Shown: positions 32,641 through 43,990, numbered from the stretch's first letter. The stretch is 64,000 nt of DNA from Aldehydirespirator sp965220645 (GCA_965220645.1 OZ244836.1:992001-1056000), one strand, 5' to 3'. Notes: generated by a model from the letters alone, not told the origin. Numbers and translations: made by a program.

Positions 32641-33372
32641 GTGCAGTCGGTCCGCATCATCGGCGGCGGGCGTGCGGGCGGCGCCATGGCCGCCGCCCTG
32701 ACCGAGGTCGGCTGGCAGGTGGTTCCCATCCTGGGGCGGTCGGCAACCACCGACGAGATCGCCGGTGCCGCTGACGGTGTCGATCTGGTGCTGATCGCCA
32801 CACCCGACGCCGCGGTGGCGGAGGTGGCCGCCGCTGTCGAGCCCACTGCTACTGCGGCGGTGGCCCACGTTGCCGGGTCGCTCGGCCTCGATGCAGTCGC
32901 TCCGCACTCCCGGCCCGCGGCCCTACACCCCTTGGTGGCGCTTCCGGACGCGACGGTGGGCGCCCGGCGCCTGCTCGCGGGTGGGTGGTTCGCGGTGGCG
33001 GGAGACCCGATAGTCCGTGAGGTCGTCAGCGATCTCGGGGGGCGGGCTTTGGAGGTGGCCGACGCCGACCGGGCTGCCTACCACGCGGCCGCGGTGGTCG
33101 CCTCCAACCATCTGGTGGCCCTGCTCGGCCAGGCCGAGCGCATCGGGTCGGCAGCCGGAGTTCCCTTCGCCGCGTTCATGGACCTGGTTCGGGCCACCGT
33201 CGACAACGTCGACGAGCTAGGCCCGGCCGCGGCCCTGACCGGTCCCGCGGCCCGGGGCGACACCGAAACGATCCGGCGGCACCTGGAAGCCATCGACCCA
33301 GCCGAGCGACCCGCCTACGAGGCACTGTGCCAGCAGGCCGGCCGGCTCGCCGGTCGCGGGGAATCCCCATGA
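32641..33372 (+). CDS. Rossmann-fold/DUF2520 oxidoreductase, candidate ketopantoate reductase
   Basis: The 243-residue product begins with VRIIGGGRAGGAMAAALTEV, a dinucleotide-binding motif, followed by VDLVLIATPDAAVAEVAAAV. The DUF2520 C-terminal domain includes AAYHAAAVVASNHLVALLGQ near residue 145. This domain pair commonly sits just before panC in Actinobacteria, where it is suspected to supply pantoate by reducing ketopantoate. It overlaps panC by four bases here, which supports that. It starts at GTG 32641, two bases after the folK stop. Confidence 0.8.
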   Translation: MQSVRIIGGGRAGGAMAAALTEVGWQVVPILGRSATTDEIAGAADGVDLVLIATPDAAVAEVAAAVEPTATAAVAHVAGSLGLDAVAPHSRPAALHPLVALPDATVGARRLLAGGWFAVAGDPIVREVVSDLGGRALEVADADRAAYHAAAVVASNHLVALLGQAERIGSAAGVPFAAFMDLVRATVDNVDELGPAAALTGPAARGDTETIRRHLEAIDPAERPAYEALCQQAGRLAGRGESP

Positions 33373-34247
33373 GCCAAGGTCGCGGTGCACCGGTGCTTGA
33401 GGCCACGATCCGCGGTCTGCGGGCCCGGCTCGCCGATGCCCGAGCGGCCGGGCGCAGCGTCGGGCTCGTGCCCACCATGGGCTTCCTTCACGCCGGGCAC
33501 TGCTCATTGATCGAGCGGGCCCGGGCCGAGAACGATGTCGTGGTGGTGTCGATCTTCGTCAACTCCCTGCAGTTCAACCCGGGTGAGGACTTCGACGACT
33601 ATCCCCGGGACCTGGACCGCGATCTTGAGATGTGTAGCGAGGCCGGCGCCGACGTCGTGTTCGTGCCCGACGGGCACGAGATGTACCCCGAGCCGGTGGC
33701 GACCACGGTGCGCTTGGGGACCCTTGCCGATGTGCTGTGCGGCACCTCGCGTGCCGGCCACTTCGACGGGGTCGCCACCGTGGTGGCCAAGCTGTTCTCG
33801 ATCGTGGGCGAGTGCTCGGCCTACTTCGGGGAGAAGGACTTCCAGCAGCTCACAATCGTGAGCCGCATGGCTGCGGACCTGTCGCTGCCGGTGCGGGTGG
33901 TGGGCTGCGGAACGGTGCGCGAGCCCGACGGGCTGGCCCTCTCCAGCCGCAACGCATACCTGAGCGAGGCCGAGCGCAGCCAGGCGCCGATTCTGCGCCG
34001 CGCCCTCCAGTCCGGCGCCGCTCTGGTGGAGTCGGGCGAGACCAGCCCAGCGTTGGTGGAAGCCGAGATGGCCGCGGTGATCGCCGCCACAGCGCTGGCC
34101 AGGATCGACTACACCGCGGCGGTGTCGGCGTCCACCCTCACCGCCGACGGGCCACTGCAGGGCGATGTGCGGCTGCTGGTGGCCGTCCGGTTCGGCAAGG
34201 CCCGCCTCATAGACAACATCGGCTGCCGCGCCGGCGGATCTCCGTAG
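33369..34247 (+). CDS. panC: Pantothenate synthetase
   Basis: The 292-residue product has the PanC signature LVPTMGFLHAGHCSLIERAR near residue 33 (HxGH), SIFVNSLQFNPGEDFDDYPR near 60, RAGHFDGVATVVAKLFSIVG near 125, FGEKDFQQLTIVSRMAADLS near 153 and EPDGLALSSRNAYLSEAER near 185 (the KMSKS-like loop region). It joins pantoate and beta-alanine with ATP. ATG 33369 overlaps the DUF2520 gene, giving a vitamin B5/CoA operon that continues with coaX after about 100 bases. Confidence 0.95.
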   Translation: MSQGRGAPVLEATIRGLRARLADARAAGRSVGLVPTMGFLHAGHCSLIERARAENDVVVVSIFVNSLQFNPGEDFDDYPRDLDRDLEMCSEAGADVVFVPDGHEMYPEPVATTVRLGTLADVLCGTSRAGHFDGVATVVAKLFSIVGECSAYFGEKDFQQLTIVSRMAADLSLPVRVVGCGTVREPDGLALSSRNAYLSEAERSQAPILRRALQSGAALVESGETSPALVEAEMAAVIAATALARIDYTAAVSASTLTADGPLQGDVRLLVAVRFGKARLIDNIGCRAGGSP

Positions 34248-34351
34248 ACCGACACTCGCGGTCCGGCATCCCACGGGGCCGGCCCATCCGTTGGACCGCC
34301 ACCATTGGCTCTCCGTTCGCGGGTGCGGCTGATCCGCCGTATCCTGCGGCG

Positions 34352-35149
34352 GTGCTGCTTGCTATCGACGTCGGCAACACGCAGACCGTCGTCGGCATCT
34401 ACGATCCGGGCGCGGTCCACGGCTCGGGCGCGGCCGACGGGCTCCTCGACCACTGGAGGCTCTCCACCGACCCGCTCCGCACCGCGGACGAGCTCGGGGT
34501 CGTGATCCGATCGCTGCTCAATGTGATCGACATCGACTTCGAGAGCGACATCACGGGAGTGTCCATCTGCTCGGGCGTGCCCCGCCTGCTCGCCGGTCTG
34601 CGGGAGATGGTGCGCCGCCAGCTCGGCTTCTTGCCGGTGGTGGTCGGGCCGGGCACCAAGTCCGGCATGCCGATCCACTACGACAATCCCAAGGAGGTCG
34701 GCGCGGACCGGATCGCCAACGCCGTCGCGGCCTACGACCTCTACGGGGGCCCCACCGTGGTGGTCGACTTCGGCACCGGCAACAACTTCGACGTCATCTC
34801 GGCCGACGGCGCCTTCATGGGCGGTGCCATCGCGCCCGGCATCGAGATCAGCCTGGATGCGCTGATCGGCCGGGCCGCAGCCCTGGGCGCGGTCGAGCTG
34901 GTCGAGCCCCGCAGCGTTGTCGGCAAGACCACCGTCGAGTCGATCCAGTCCGGCGCCCTGTACGGCTTCACCGCCATGATCGACGGCATGAACGCCCGCT
35001 TCCTGTCCGAGGTGGGCGAGGCCAACGTCGTCGCCACCGGCGGCCTGGCCCATGTGATCGCTCCCATCTCGCAGACGATCGAGCATGTCGAGCCGTTCCT
35101 CACCCTCCACGGCCTGCGCATCGTCTACGAGCGCAACCAGGACCGATGA
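34352..35149 (+). CDS. coaX: Type III pantothenate kinase
   Basis: The 265-residue ASKHA-family kinase starts LLAIDVGNTQTVVGIYDPG (the phosphate 1 loop with the catalytic aspartate). MPIHYDNPKEVGADRIANAV follows near residue 108, with the conserved GADR, then VVVDFGTGNNFDVISADGAF near 132 and GAIAPGIEISLDALIGRAAA near 155. It phosphorylates pantothenate as the first step to CoA. GTG 34352 is the start. The 104 bases after panC may hold a promoter, but I see only a weak TATCCT box close to the start codon. Its TGA overlaps a small frame (ATGA). Confidence 0.94.
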   Translation: MLLAIDVGNTQTVVGIYDPGAVHGSGAADGLLDHWRLSTDPLRTADELGVVIRSLLNVIDIDFESDITGVSICSGVPRLLAGLREMVRRQLGFLPVVVGPGTKSGMPIHYDNPKEVGADRIANAVAAYDLYGGPTVVVDFGTGNNFDVISADGAFMGGAIAPGIEISLDALIGRAAALGAVELVEPRSVVGKTTVESIQSGALYGFTAMIDGMNARFLSEVGEANVVATGGLAHVIAPISQTIEHVEPFLTLHGLRIVYERNQDR

Positions 35150-35241
35150 GCGACGATCTCCGGCGAACTCCCTGCGACTTCGCCACCCATGCGGTGGACA
35201 ACTCACTGAAGTTCGCCCGAACCGAGGCGGCACCCCGATGA
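35146..35241 (+). CDS. Possible 31-aa coupling ORF between coaX and lysS
   Basis: A 31-codon frame begins with ATG overlapping the coaX stop and ends with TGA overlapping the lysS ATG, so it has ATGA junctions at both ends. The product, MSDDLRRTPCDFATHAVDNS and eleven more residues, matches no family I know. The first ten bases (ATGAGCGACG) repeat those at the lysS start. It may be a translated coupling ORF or a by-product of a duplicated junction. Confidence 0.3.
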   Translation: MSDDLRRTPCDFATHAVDNSLKFARTEAAPR

Positions 35242-36704
35242 GCGACGGCGACGTTCCGGATCCGGGAGCAGACGCCGATCCGCCGGAGGGCGGGCACGGC
35301 GACGTTCCGTACCGTTTCGAGCGGAGCCACGCCGTGGGCGAAGTCACCGAGGCGTTCGGCGGCCTGGAGGCCGGCACCGAGACCGACACGGTGGTGTCGG
35401 TGGCAGGGCGGCTCATGCTGCGGCGGGACCAGGGCCGGCTCGCCTTCGGGACGCTGCAGGACGCCACCGGCCGCATCCAGCTGTTCGCCACCGCGGCCGC
35501 TACCCCGAGATTCGAGCAGTTCACCGCCCTGTCTATCGGGGACTGGGTCGGCGTGAGGGGCGTGGTCATGGCCACCCGCCGCGGCGAGCTGTCGGTGAGG
35601 GTCGACGAGTGGGTCGTGCTGGCCGCGGCCCGGCGGCCCTTCCCCGACAAGTGGCACGGACTCACCGACCCCGACACCCGCTACCGCCAGCGCTACGTGG
35701 ACCTGTGGGTGAGCGACGACGCCCGGGTCGCCTTCGCCCGCCGCTCGCAGATCGTGGCCGGGCTGAGACGCCGCCTCACCGAGCAGGGCTTCGTCGAGGT
35801 CGAGACTCCGATGCTTCACCCCATACCGGGCGGTGCCGCGGCCCGGCCCTTCGTCACCCATCACGAGGCGCTGCACGCCGACCTGTACTTGAGGGTGGCC
35901 CCCGAGCTGTACCTCAAGCGGCTGGTGGTCGGGGGCATGGAGCGGGTGTACGAGATCGGCAGGGTCTTCCGCAACGAGGGGATCTCCACCCGCCACAACC
36001 CCGAGTTCACCATGCTGGAGCTGTACTGGGCCTACGCCGACCACACCGACATCATGGAGTTGACCGAGAACTTGGTGGCCGGGGTGGCCATCGACGTGTG
36101 CGGCTCGACCTCGGTGACCTACGACGGCCGCGAGGTCGACCTGGCCCCCCCGTGGCGCAGGGTCACCATGGAGGAGGTAATCGCCGAGCAGACGGGCGTC
36201 GAGGTGAGCCTCGACACGCCGCCGTCCGAGCTGGCCGCCCGTTGCGGCAGCCTCGGAATCGCCACCGAGCCCGGCTGGGGTGCGGGCAAGCTGCTGCTGG
36301 AGACCTACGAGAAGGCGGCCGAGCCCAACCTGTGGGGGCCGGTGTTCGTCACCGACTACCCGGCCGAGGTATCGCCGCTGTCACGCCGGCATCGCACCCG
36401 CCCCGGCTACGCCGAGCGCTTCGAGGGGATCGTGGCCGGCAGGGAGCTGTGCAACGCGTTCACCGAGCTGGTCGACCCGGCCGAGCAGCGGTCCCGTTTC
36501 GAGGCCCAGGCCGAGCTGCGGGCGGCAGGCGATGACGAGGCCATGGCCTTGGACGAGGACTACCTGCGGGCCCTGGAGTACGGGCTTCCCCCCACCGGCG
36601 GCCTCGGCATCGGCGTGGACCGTCTGGTGATGCTCCTCACCGACACCCAAGCCATCCGTGACGCCGTGTTGTTCCCCACCCTGCGCCCCGATCCCGGCGC
36701 CTGA
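35238..36704 (+). CDS. lysS: Lysyl-tRNA synthetase, class II
   Basis: The 488-residue product has an OB-fold anticodon domain (VSVAGRLMLRRDQGRLAFGT near residue 55) and the class II core. The core shows motif 1 (QGFVEVETPMLHPIPGGAAA near 188), motif 2 (YEIGRVFRNEGISTRHNPEF near 240, EFTMLELYWAYAD) and motif 3 (GGLGIGVDRLVMLLTD near 455). It charges tRNA-Lys. ATG 35238 is preferred because it overlaps the preceding small frame and leaves a typical acidic N-terminal extension. The convergent polyprenyl synthase ends 13 bases downstream. Confidence 0.95.
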   Translation: MSDGDVPDPGADADPPEGGHGDVPYRFERSHAVGEVTEAFGGLEAGTETDTVVSVAGRLMLRRDQGRLAFGTLQDATGRIQLFATAAATPRFEQFTALSIGDWVGVRGVVMATRRGELSVRVDEWVVLAAARRPFPDKWHGLTDPDTRYRQRYVDLWVSDDARVAFARRSQIVAGLRRRLTEQGFVEVETPMLHPIPGGAAARPFVTHHEALHADLYLRVAPELYLKRLVVGGMERVYEIGRVFRNEGISTRHNPEFTMLELYWAYADHTDIMELTENLVAGVAIDVCGSTSVTYDGREVDLAPPWRRVTMEEVIAEQTGVEVSLDTPPSELAARCGSLGIATEPGWGAGKLLLETYEKAAEPNLWGPVFVTDYPAEVSPLSRRHRTRPGYAERFEGIVAGRELCNAFTELVDPAEQRSRFEAQAELRAAGDDEAMALDEDYLRALEYGLPPTGGLGIGVDRLVMLLTDTQAIRDAVLFPTLRPDPGA

Positions 36705-36717
36705 CCGGGTTCGTCGG

Positions 36718-37710
36718 TTAGCCGGCTAGCGCGGGGGTCTCGGTCAGGCGGTCGGCGGCCAGGCGCAGCACGGCGGTGGCGGGAGTGTCGGGCAGCGACG
36801 TGAGCGCGGCCTGGGCCCTGTCGGCCCACATGCGGGCGGTGCCGCGGGCCTCGTCCACACCGCTGGTGGACCGCACCAGCTTGGCGGCCCGGTCGCGGGC
36901 CGCGGCGTCGATGGGCCCACCGAGGATCGAGCGCAGCTCGTCGCCCACCGCCGGGTCGGTCAGCGCTCGGATGACGGGCAGCGTGTAGGTCCCCTCAGCC
37001 AGGTCGTTGCCGGTCGGCTTGCCCAGCTGCGACTCGGTGGCCACCAGGTCCAGGATGTCGTCGACGATCTGGAAGGCCATGCCGTAGGCGAAGCCGAACT
37101 CTCCGAGCGCCTCCAACGCGGGCCGCGGCACGGCGCCCACCGTGGCCCCGATCCGGCAGGAGATGGACAGCAGCGCCGCGGTCTTGCCCGACACGGCCCG
37201 CTCGTAGCGCTGCTCGCTGCGCTCGGTGTCGTAGGCGTTCTCGAGCTCGATGATCTGGCCCTCGCAGAGCTGGGTGATCGCCTCGGCCAGCAGCACCGCG
37301 ACCTCGGCCCCGAGCGAGGCCGCCATGGCGGAGGCCCGCCCCAGCAGGTAGTCGCCGGCCAGGATGGCCCTCAGATTGCCCCACTGGGCGTTGACACTGG
37401 CCACGGAGCGCCGGGTGGTGGCGTCGTCCATGACATCGTCGTGATAGAGCGACCCGATGTGGACCAACTCGACCGAGGTTCCGCCGCGCACCGCAGCCCC
37501 AGACGACCTCGTTGGCGCCGCCTCGCACACCAGCGACGAGGCGAGGCAGAAGCCGGGCCGGACGAGCTTCCCGCCCACGGCTATCAGGTGCCGGGCCAGT
37601 TCGGTGACGAAGTCGTCGTTGGCCGCCGCAGCCTTCAGCAGCTCCTCCTCCACGCGCCTGAGGTCGTCCTCCAGGCAGGGCAGCAGGGCGAAGGGGGAGG
37701 TGGCGGCCAC
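36718..37710 (-). CDS. Polyprenyl diphosphate synthase (trans-isoprenyl synthase)
   Basis: The 330-residue product has GGKLVRPGFCLASSLVCEAA near residue 46, the first aspartate-rich motif in HIGSLYHDDVMDDATTRRSV near 83 (DDxxD), GDYLLGRASAMAASLGAEVA near 113 and the second aspartate-rich motif in GMAFQIVDDILDLVATESQL near 212. It makes a linear C20 to C50 prenyl diphosphate, probably the quinone side chain (inference from family). GTG 37710 is chosen; the longer frame upstream runs into short repeats. It converges with lysS. Confidence 0.88.
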   Translation of the reverse strand: MAATSPFALLPCLEDDLRRVEEELLKAAAANDDFVTELARHLIAVGGKLVRPGFCLASSLVCEAAPTRSSGAAVRGGTSVELVHIGSLYHDDVMDDATTRRSVASVNAQWGNLRAILAGDYLLGRASAMAASLGAEVAVLLAEAITQLCEGQIIELENAYDTERSEQRYERAVSGKTAALLSISCRIGATVGAVPRPALEALGEFGFAYGMAFQIVDDILDLVATESQLGKPTGNDLAEGTYTLPVIRALTDPAVGDELRSILGGPIDAAARDRAAKLVRSTSGVDEARGTARMWADRAQAALTSLPDTPATAVLRLAADRLTETPALAG

Positions 37711-37803
37711 GCCGCGAGGGTAATGGGCGACCGGCTCCACGTGCCGTACCGCGGGCGAGCCTCGACCGCGGCCTCGGCATCGAAGCATCGCCGACCGCGG
37801 CCG

Positions 37804-37854
37804 CGGCGTGCCCCATGTCACGGCGTGTCCCATGTCCCGGCGTGCCCCATGTCA
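37804..37854. repeat. Three tandem 17-bp repeats upstream of clpC
   Basis: Three units close to CGGCGTGCCCCATGTCA lie head to tail in the 240-base gap between the divergent polyprenyl synthase and clpC. A further related CATGTCACGG sits nearby at about 37887. The repeats may be binding sites for a regulator or simple expansions. A TACACT box at about 37904-37909 is a possible -10 for clpC. Confidence 0.7.
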
Positions 37855-37948
37855 CAGTCCGAGCCGCCCGCGACGGCGCAACTCATGTCACGGGTCCGGG
37901 TTACACTGACCGACATACAGCAGCCCATCTGGCCAGGAGGTGTATGCG

Positions 37949-40480
<2,532 letters not shown>

Positions 40481-40526
40481 GCTCCCCCTCGGGGGGCAGC
40501 TGAGAGCGGGGCGGGAGACTAGGGCC

Positions 40527-42089
40527 GTGGCCGCTCAGCGCTGGGACGGCCGGCGCGTGGTCGCGGTGCTGCGGGCGGTCGGGCTGGCTCTGGGGCTGGC
40601 GGTGCTGGTCGCGGCATGCCGGGTCGACACGGCCGCGCACGTGGAAGTGGCTGAGGACGGCTCCGGCAGTCTGACGGTGGTGTTCAACGCCGACGCGGTC
40701 GCGGTGGCCCGCGTCCCCGAACTGGCCGGCGGTCTGCGCCTCGACGACGCGCGGGCGGCTGGCTGGGCGGTGGAGGGCCCGTTGTTCCGGGCCGACGGGG
40801 GTGTGCAGGTCCGGGCGATCAAGCGGTTCGAGTCGTCCATGCAGCTGCCCCAGCTCCTCGAGGAGATCGCCGGCAAGGATGTGATCTTCACCGACGTGGT
40901 GTTGGAGCAGACGCGCTCCTTCGCCGAGACCTCCTATCGCTTCCGGGCCACCATCGACCCGACCCCGCCTCTGGATGCCTTCAGCGACGGCGCTCTGGCC
41001 CAGATCTTCGAGGGCCAGCCCTTCGGTCGGCCGCTGCAGGACCTGATCGCCGAGGCCGGCAGACCCGAGGACTCCCTGGGACTGGAGTTCTCGTTGACGC
41101 TGCTCGATTCCGAGGACGCCTTCAGCGCTTCCTCGACTGCCCTCGGAGCGGAGGGGGAGCCTTCCGGCGAGGCGGTGTCGCTGCCACCCGTGGTCGAGGG
41201 CTCCACCGCCACCTGGCAGTTCTCCCACGGCGACCGGCCCGTGACGGTCAACGCCTCTACCATGCTCACCGACACCGTGGCGCCGCTGTGGCGCAACATC
41301 GCCCTAGTAGCCGCGATCGCCTTCGGTGTCGTGGTGCTGGGGGTGGTGGTGGCCAGGGTGGTGGTGCTGCTGCGCACTCCCAAGGGCCGGGGTCGGCGGG
41401 CCACGAGGCACCGCCAGCAGCGAGCCGCAGCCCGGGAGGCCGAGGCCAGCCGCCCCCGCAAACGCCTGTTGCGCCTGCTTGTGGTGGACGTCCACGGCGT
41501 GATCGTGAGACCCACCAACCCGCGGGAGGGCCTGCTGCTGCCGGTGATCCTGGGCGAGAACCCCGACATCGATCCGGAGATGATCCGCGACCGGCACCGC
41601 ATGCTGGTGCTGGGCCGGCTCACCGCCGAGGAGTTCTGGAGCGACCTCGGGCTCGGTCCGATCGGTCGGGACGTGGAGACCCGCTACCTGTCGTCGTTCA
41701 AGCTCGTGCCGGGCCTGCACCCGTTCCTCGACCGGGTCGGGAGCCGGGGCCTGCCGGTGGCGGCGGTGGGCAACCAGCCCCGCGAATGGGGACTGCGGCT
41801 GAGGCGCATGGCCGAACTGGAGGACTCGGTGTCGTCGTGGCTGGTCAGTGGCGACGTGGGGGCCGCGCTTCCCGAGAGGCCGCTGTTCGAGGCGACTCGC
41901 CGGGTCATGTCGGTGGACCTCTACGACTGCCTGTACCTGTCGAGCGTGACCGAGTACTTGGACGCCGCAGCCGACATGGGAATGGCCACTGGCTACTTCG
42001 CGGCCAGTCCCGAGGACGTGCAGGAGACCGAGCACACCCTCATTCGGGGCTACGACGACATCCTGAAGGGCCGCTCTCCCGCCGCCTGA
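40527..42089 (+). CDS. Lipoprotein-TM-HAD fusion: LppM/DUF3153-like outer domain joined to a cytoplasmic HAD-like domain
   Basis: The 520-residue product starts with a lipoprotein-type signal (GLAVLVAACRVDT, cysteine 31) and an extracellular domain rich in beta strands (HVEVAEDGSGSLTVVFNADA) like LppM/DUF3153. It has one membrane helix at about residues 254-282 (IALVAAIAFGVVVLGVVVAR), then a basic linker and a HAD-like domain from about 315. Motif I reads LLVVDVHGVIVRPTN, so the second aspartate of DxD is histidine. Later parts include FLDRVGSRGLPVAAVGNQPR and DLYDCLYLSSVTEYLDAAAD, which match motifs II and IV loosely. I know of no described protein with this order. A sensor whose lumenal part controls a cytoplasmic binding or phosphatase module is inference. 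Confidence 0.65.
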   Translation: MAAQRWDGRRVVAVLRAVGLALGLAVLVAACRVDTAAHVEVAEDGSGSLTVVFNADAVAVARVPELAGGLRLDDARAAGWAVEGPLFRADGGVQVRAIKRFESSMQLPQLLEEIAGKDVIFTDVVLEQTRSFAETSYRFRATIDPTPPLDAFSDGALAQIFEGQPFGRPLQDLIAEAGRPEDSLGLEFSLTLLDSEDAFSASSTALGAEGEPSGEAVSLPPVVEGSTATWQFSHGDRPVTVNASTMLTDTVAPLWRNIALVAAIAFGVVVLGVVVARVVVLLRTPKGRGRRATRHRQQRAAAREAEASRPRKRLLRLLVVDVHGVIVRPTNPREGLLLPVILGENPDIDPEMIRDRHRMLVLGRLTAEEFWSDLGLGPIGRDVETRYLSSFKLVPGLHPFLDRVGSRGLPVAAVGNQPREWGLRLRRMAELEDSVSSWLVSGDVGAALPERPLFEATRRVMSVDLYDCLYLSSVTEYLDAAADMGMATGYFAASPEDVQETEHTLIRGYDDILKGRSPAA

Positions 42090-42104
42090 CCGTTGCCCGT
42101 CCGG

Positions 42105-42869
42105 TCAGCCGGTGGTGTCGGTGAAGCGGTCGCGGACGTGACCGTACTGCTCGCCGCCGTCGACGGTCAGGCACTCGCCGGTGACCGCCTCGGCTTCCAG
42201 GAGGTACTGCACGGCCCGACCGGCCTCCTCGCCTCCGCTCCAGCGGCCGAGCAGCGTACGGCGTCGCAGTCGCTCGACCTGGTCGGGTCCGAACTTGGCG
42301 GGCTCGATGGTCGGGCCGAGCGCCACCGCGTTGCAGCGCACCGTCGGGGCGAGCTCCACCGCCACCTGCCGGGTCAGCGCCAGCAGGGCGGCCTTGGCCA
42401 CGCTGTGGGCGGCCCGGCCGGGCCACGGCTGCCAGGCCGACAGATCCACGACGTTAACGATCGCTCCGCCGCCCCGGTCGAGCATCGTCGGCGCAATGGC
42501 GTTGATGAGATGGAACGGCCCGTGGAGCACCACGTCGAGGGTCTGGTACCAGGTGTCGGTGTCGTCTGAGGGGAGCTCGTCTCGGGCGAACCACGAAGCG
42601 CTGTTGATGAGGGCGTCGATCGGTCCGAGGCGGCCGGCGACGGCTTCGGCCAGCCCGGCGGCTTCGGAGGGCTCGGCCAGGTCGACGCCGAACGCGTCGG
42701 CCTCGACGCCGTAACCCCTCAGTTCTTCGACGGTCTCGCCGGCCCGATCCTCGGACCGGTGGTACGAGATTGCTATGTCGGCGCCTGCCGCCGCGAGCGC
42801 CAGTGCGATGGCCCGCCCCACCCGGTGGGCGCCGCCGGTCACCAGCGCCACCCGTCCTGCAAGCTCCAT
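42105..42869 (-). CDS. SDR-family oxidoreductase, pteridine reductase-like, with altered catalytic Tyr
   Basis: The 254-residue product has the cofactor loop ALVTGGAHRVGRAIALALAA near residue 8, NSASWFARDEL near 88 (as in PTR1/FolM-type pteridine reductases, which have NNAS/W-F at this place), and VVDLSAWQPWPGRAAHSVAK near 138. In the PTR1 type the catalytic trio is Asp, Tyr 13 residues on and Lys four further; here the Asp and Lys are present at the right spacing but the Tyr is His. The C-terminal end GECLTVDGGEQYGH is typical SDR. It starts at ATG 42869, divergent from the LLM gene. Confidence 0.78.
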   Translation of the reverse strand: MELAGRVALVTGGAHRVGRAIALALAAAGADIAISYHRSEDRAGETVEELRGYGVEADAFGVDLAEPSEAAGLAEAVAGRLGPIDALINSASWFARDELPSDDTDTWYQTLDVVLHGPFHLINAIAPTMLDRGGGAIVNVVDLSAWQPWPGRAAHSVAKAALLALTRQVAVELAPTVRCNAVALGPTIEPAKFGPDQVERLRRRTLLGRWSGGEEAGRAVQYLLEAEAVTGECLTVDGGEQYGHVRDRFTDTTG

Positions 42870-42950
42870 CCGCTAAGCATGGCAGAACTGACCGGGGCGG
42901 TTGGGGCGCGGTCTCGCCCGGTCCGCTGCGGCCGCCCTATTGTCGGCCCC

Positions 42951-43928
42951 GTGGTTGAGCTGGCCTGCATGGTGATGCCCGAGGGACCGGTCGTGGAGGT
43001 TGTGCGGGCCTCGGTGGTCGCGGAGGAGCTCGGATGCAGCCGGGTGTGGATCCCCGATGAGGGCCTGGCGGCCCGGGAGTGCTGGGTGACGCTGGGAGCC
43101 GTTGCCGCGGCCACGAGCTCGGTGGAGGTCGGCACTGGGATCACCAACGCCTACACCCGCCATCCGGGCATGACCGCGGCGGCCGTTGCCACGCTCGATG
43201 AGGCGTCGAACGGGCGGGCCGTGCTGGGGATCGGAGCGGGCGGTGCCCTCACGCTCACCGCGCTGGCAATCGAGCGCCGGGCGCCGATCACCGCGATGCG
43301 CGAGCTGGTGGAGACCAGCCGGGCGCTGTGGTCGGGCGAGGTCGTCGACGTCGACGGCGTGGCCGGCGGGTTCCGGCGGGCCCGCCTCGGCTACGGCCGG
43401 CCCGACATTCCGATCTGGTTGGCCGGGCGGGGCCCGCGGGTGATGCGGCTGGCAGGGGAGCTGGCGGACGGCTTCATCCTGTCGTTCGTGCACAAGGAGC
43501 TGATCGGCGAGCACGTGGCTGCGATCCGTGGAGCCGCGGAGGAGCACGGCCGGCCCTCCCCGCGGCTGTGCTACATGACCATCCTGGCTACGTCCGACCG
43601 GGCCCGTGAGACGGCCCGGGCCAGCCTCACGTTCCGGCTTGTCGATTCCCCCGACCACGTCAAGGCCCGGATCGGCCTGGATGCCGGTACTGAGGCCGCC
43701 ATCCGCCGGGGCTTGTCCGAAGGCGGGCCGCCATCCGCAGCCGGTCTCGTGCGCGACGACTGGGTAGATGCCTTCGTTATCTCGGGAACGGTGGGGGAGT
43801 GTCGCTCCGAGCTGGCCGCGCTGGTGGCCGCGCACGGGATCGACGAGTTCCAGGTGTCGGTCGACGACCTCGATTCAGCTGCCGAGGACCTGGCCCTGGC
43901 CGCCGAGATCGTCCGCAGCCCGAGCTGA
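42951..43928 (+). CDS. LLM-class F420-dependent oxidoreductase
   Basis: The 325-residue TIM-barrel protein is a paralogue of the one at 13856. Shared landmarks are AEELGCSRVWIPDEGLAARE (about residues 25-44), EVGTGITNAYTRHPGMTAA near 60, AVLGIGAGGALTLTALAIER near 90 and DIPIWLAGRGPRVMRLAGEL near 150. GTG 42951 starts it; the substrate is unknown. It diverges from the pteridine-reductase-like gene and is followed by a dispersed repeat in inverted orientation. Confidence 0.85.
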   Translation: MVELACMVMPEGPVVEVVRASVVAEELGCSRVWIPDEGLAARECWVTLGAVAAATSSVEVGTGITNAYTRHPGMTAAAVATLDEASNGRAVLGIGAGGALTLTALAIERRAPITAMRELVETSRALWSGEVVDVDGVAGGFRRARLGYGRPDIPIWLAGRGPRVMRLAGELADGFILSFVHKELIGEHVAAIRGAAEEHGRPSPRLCYMTILATSDRARETARASLTFRLVDSPDHVKARIGLDAGTEAAIRRGLSEGGPPSAAGLVRDDWVDAFVISGTVGECRSELAALVAAHGIDEFQVSVDDLDSAAEDLALAAEIVRSPS

Positions 43929-43990
43929 GCGCCTTCCGGGGTCTGCGAGATCGGGCCGAGGGGCTTCGAGCGCCCGCAAACAGGTGGGAG

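Noticed and set aside
40481..40505. C-run/G-run hairpin after clpC considered as a terminator.
   Set aside because: The stem is short with a tiny loop and no U-tract follows.
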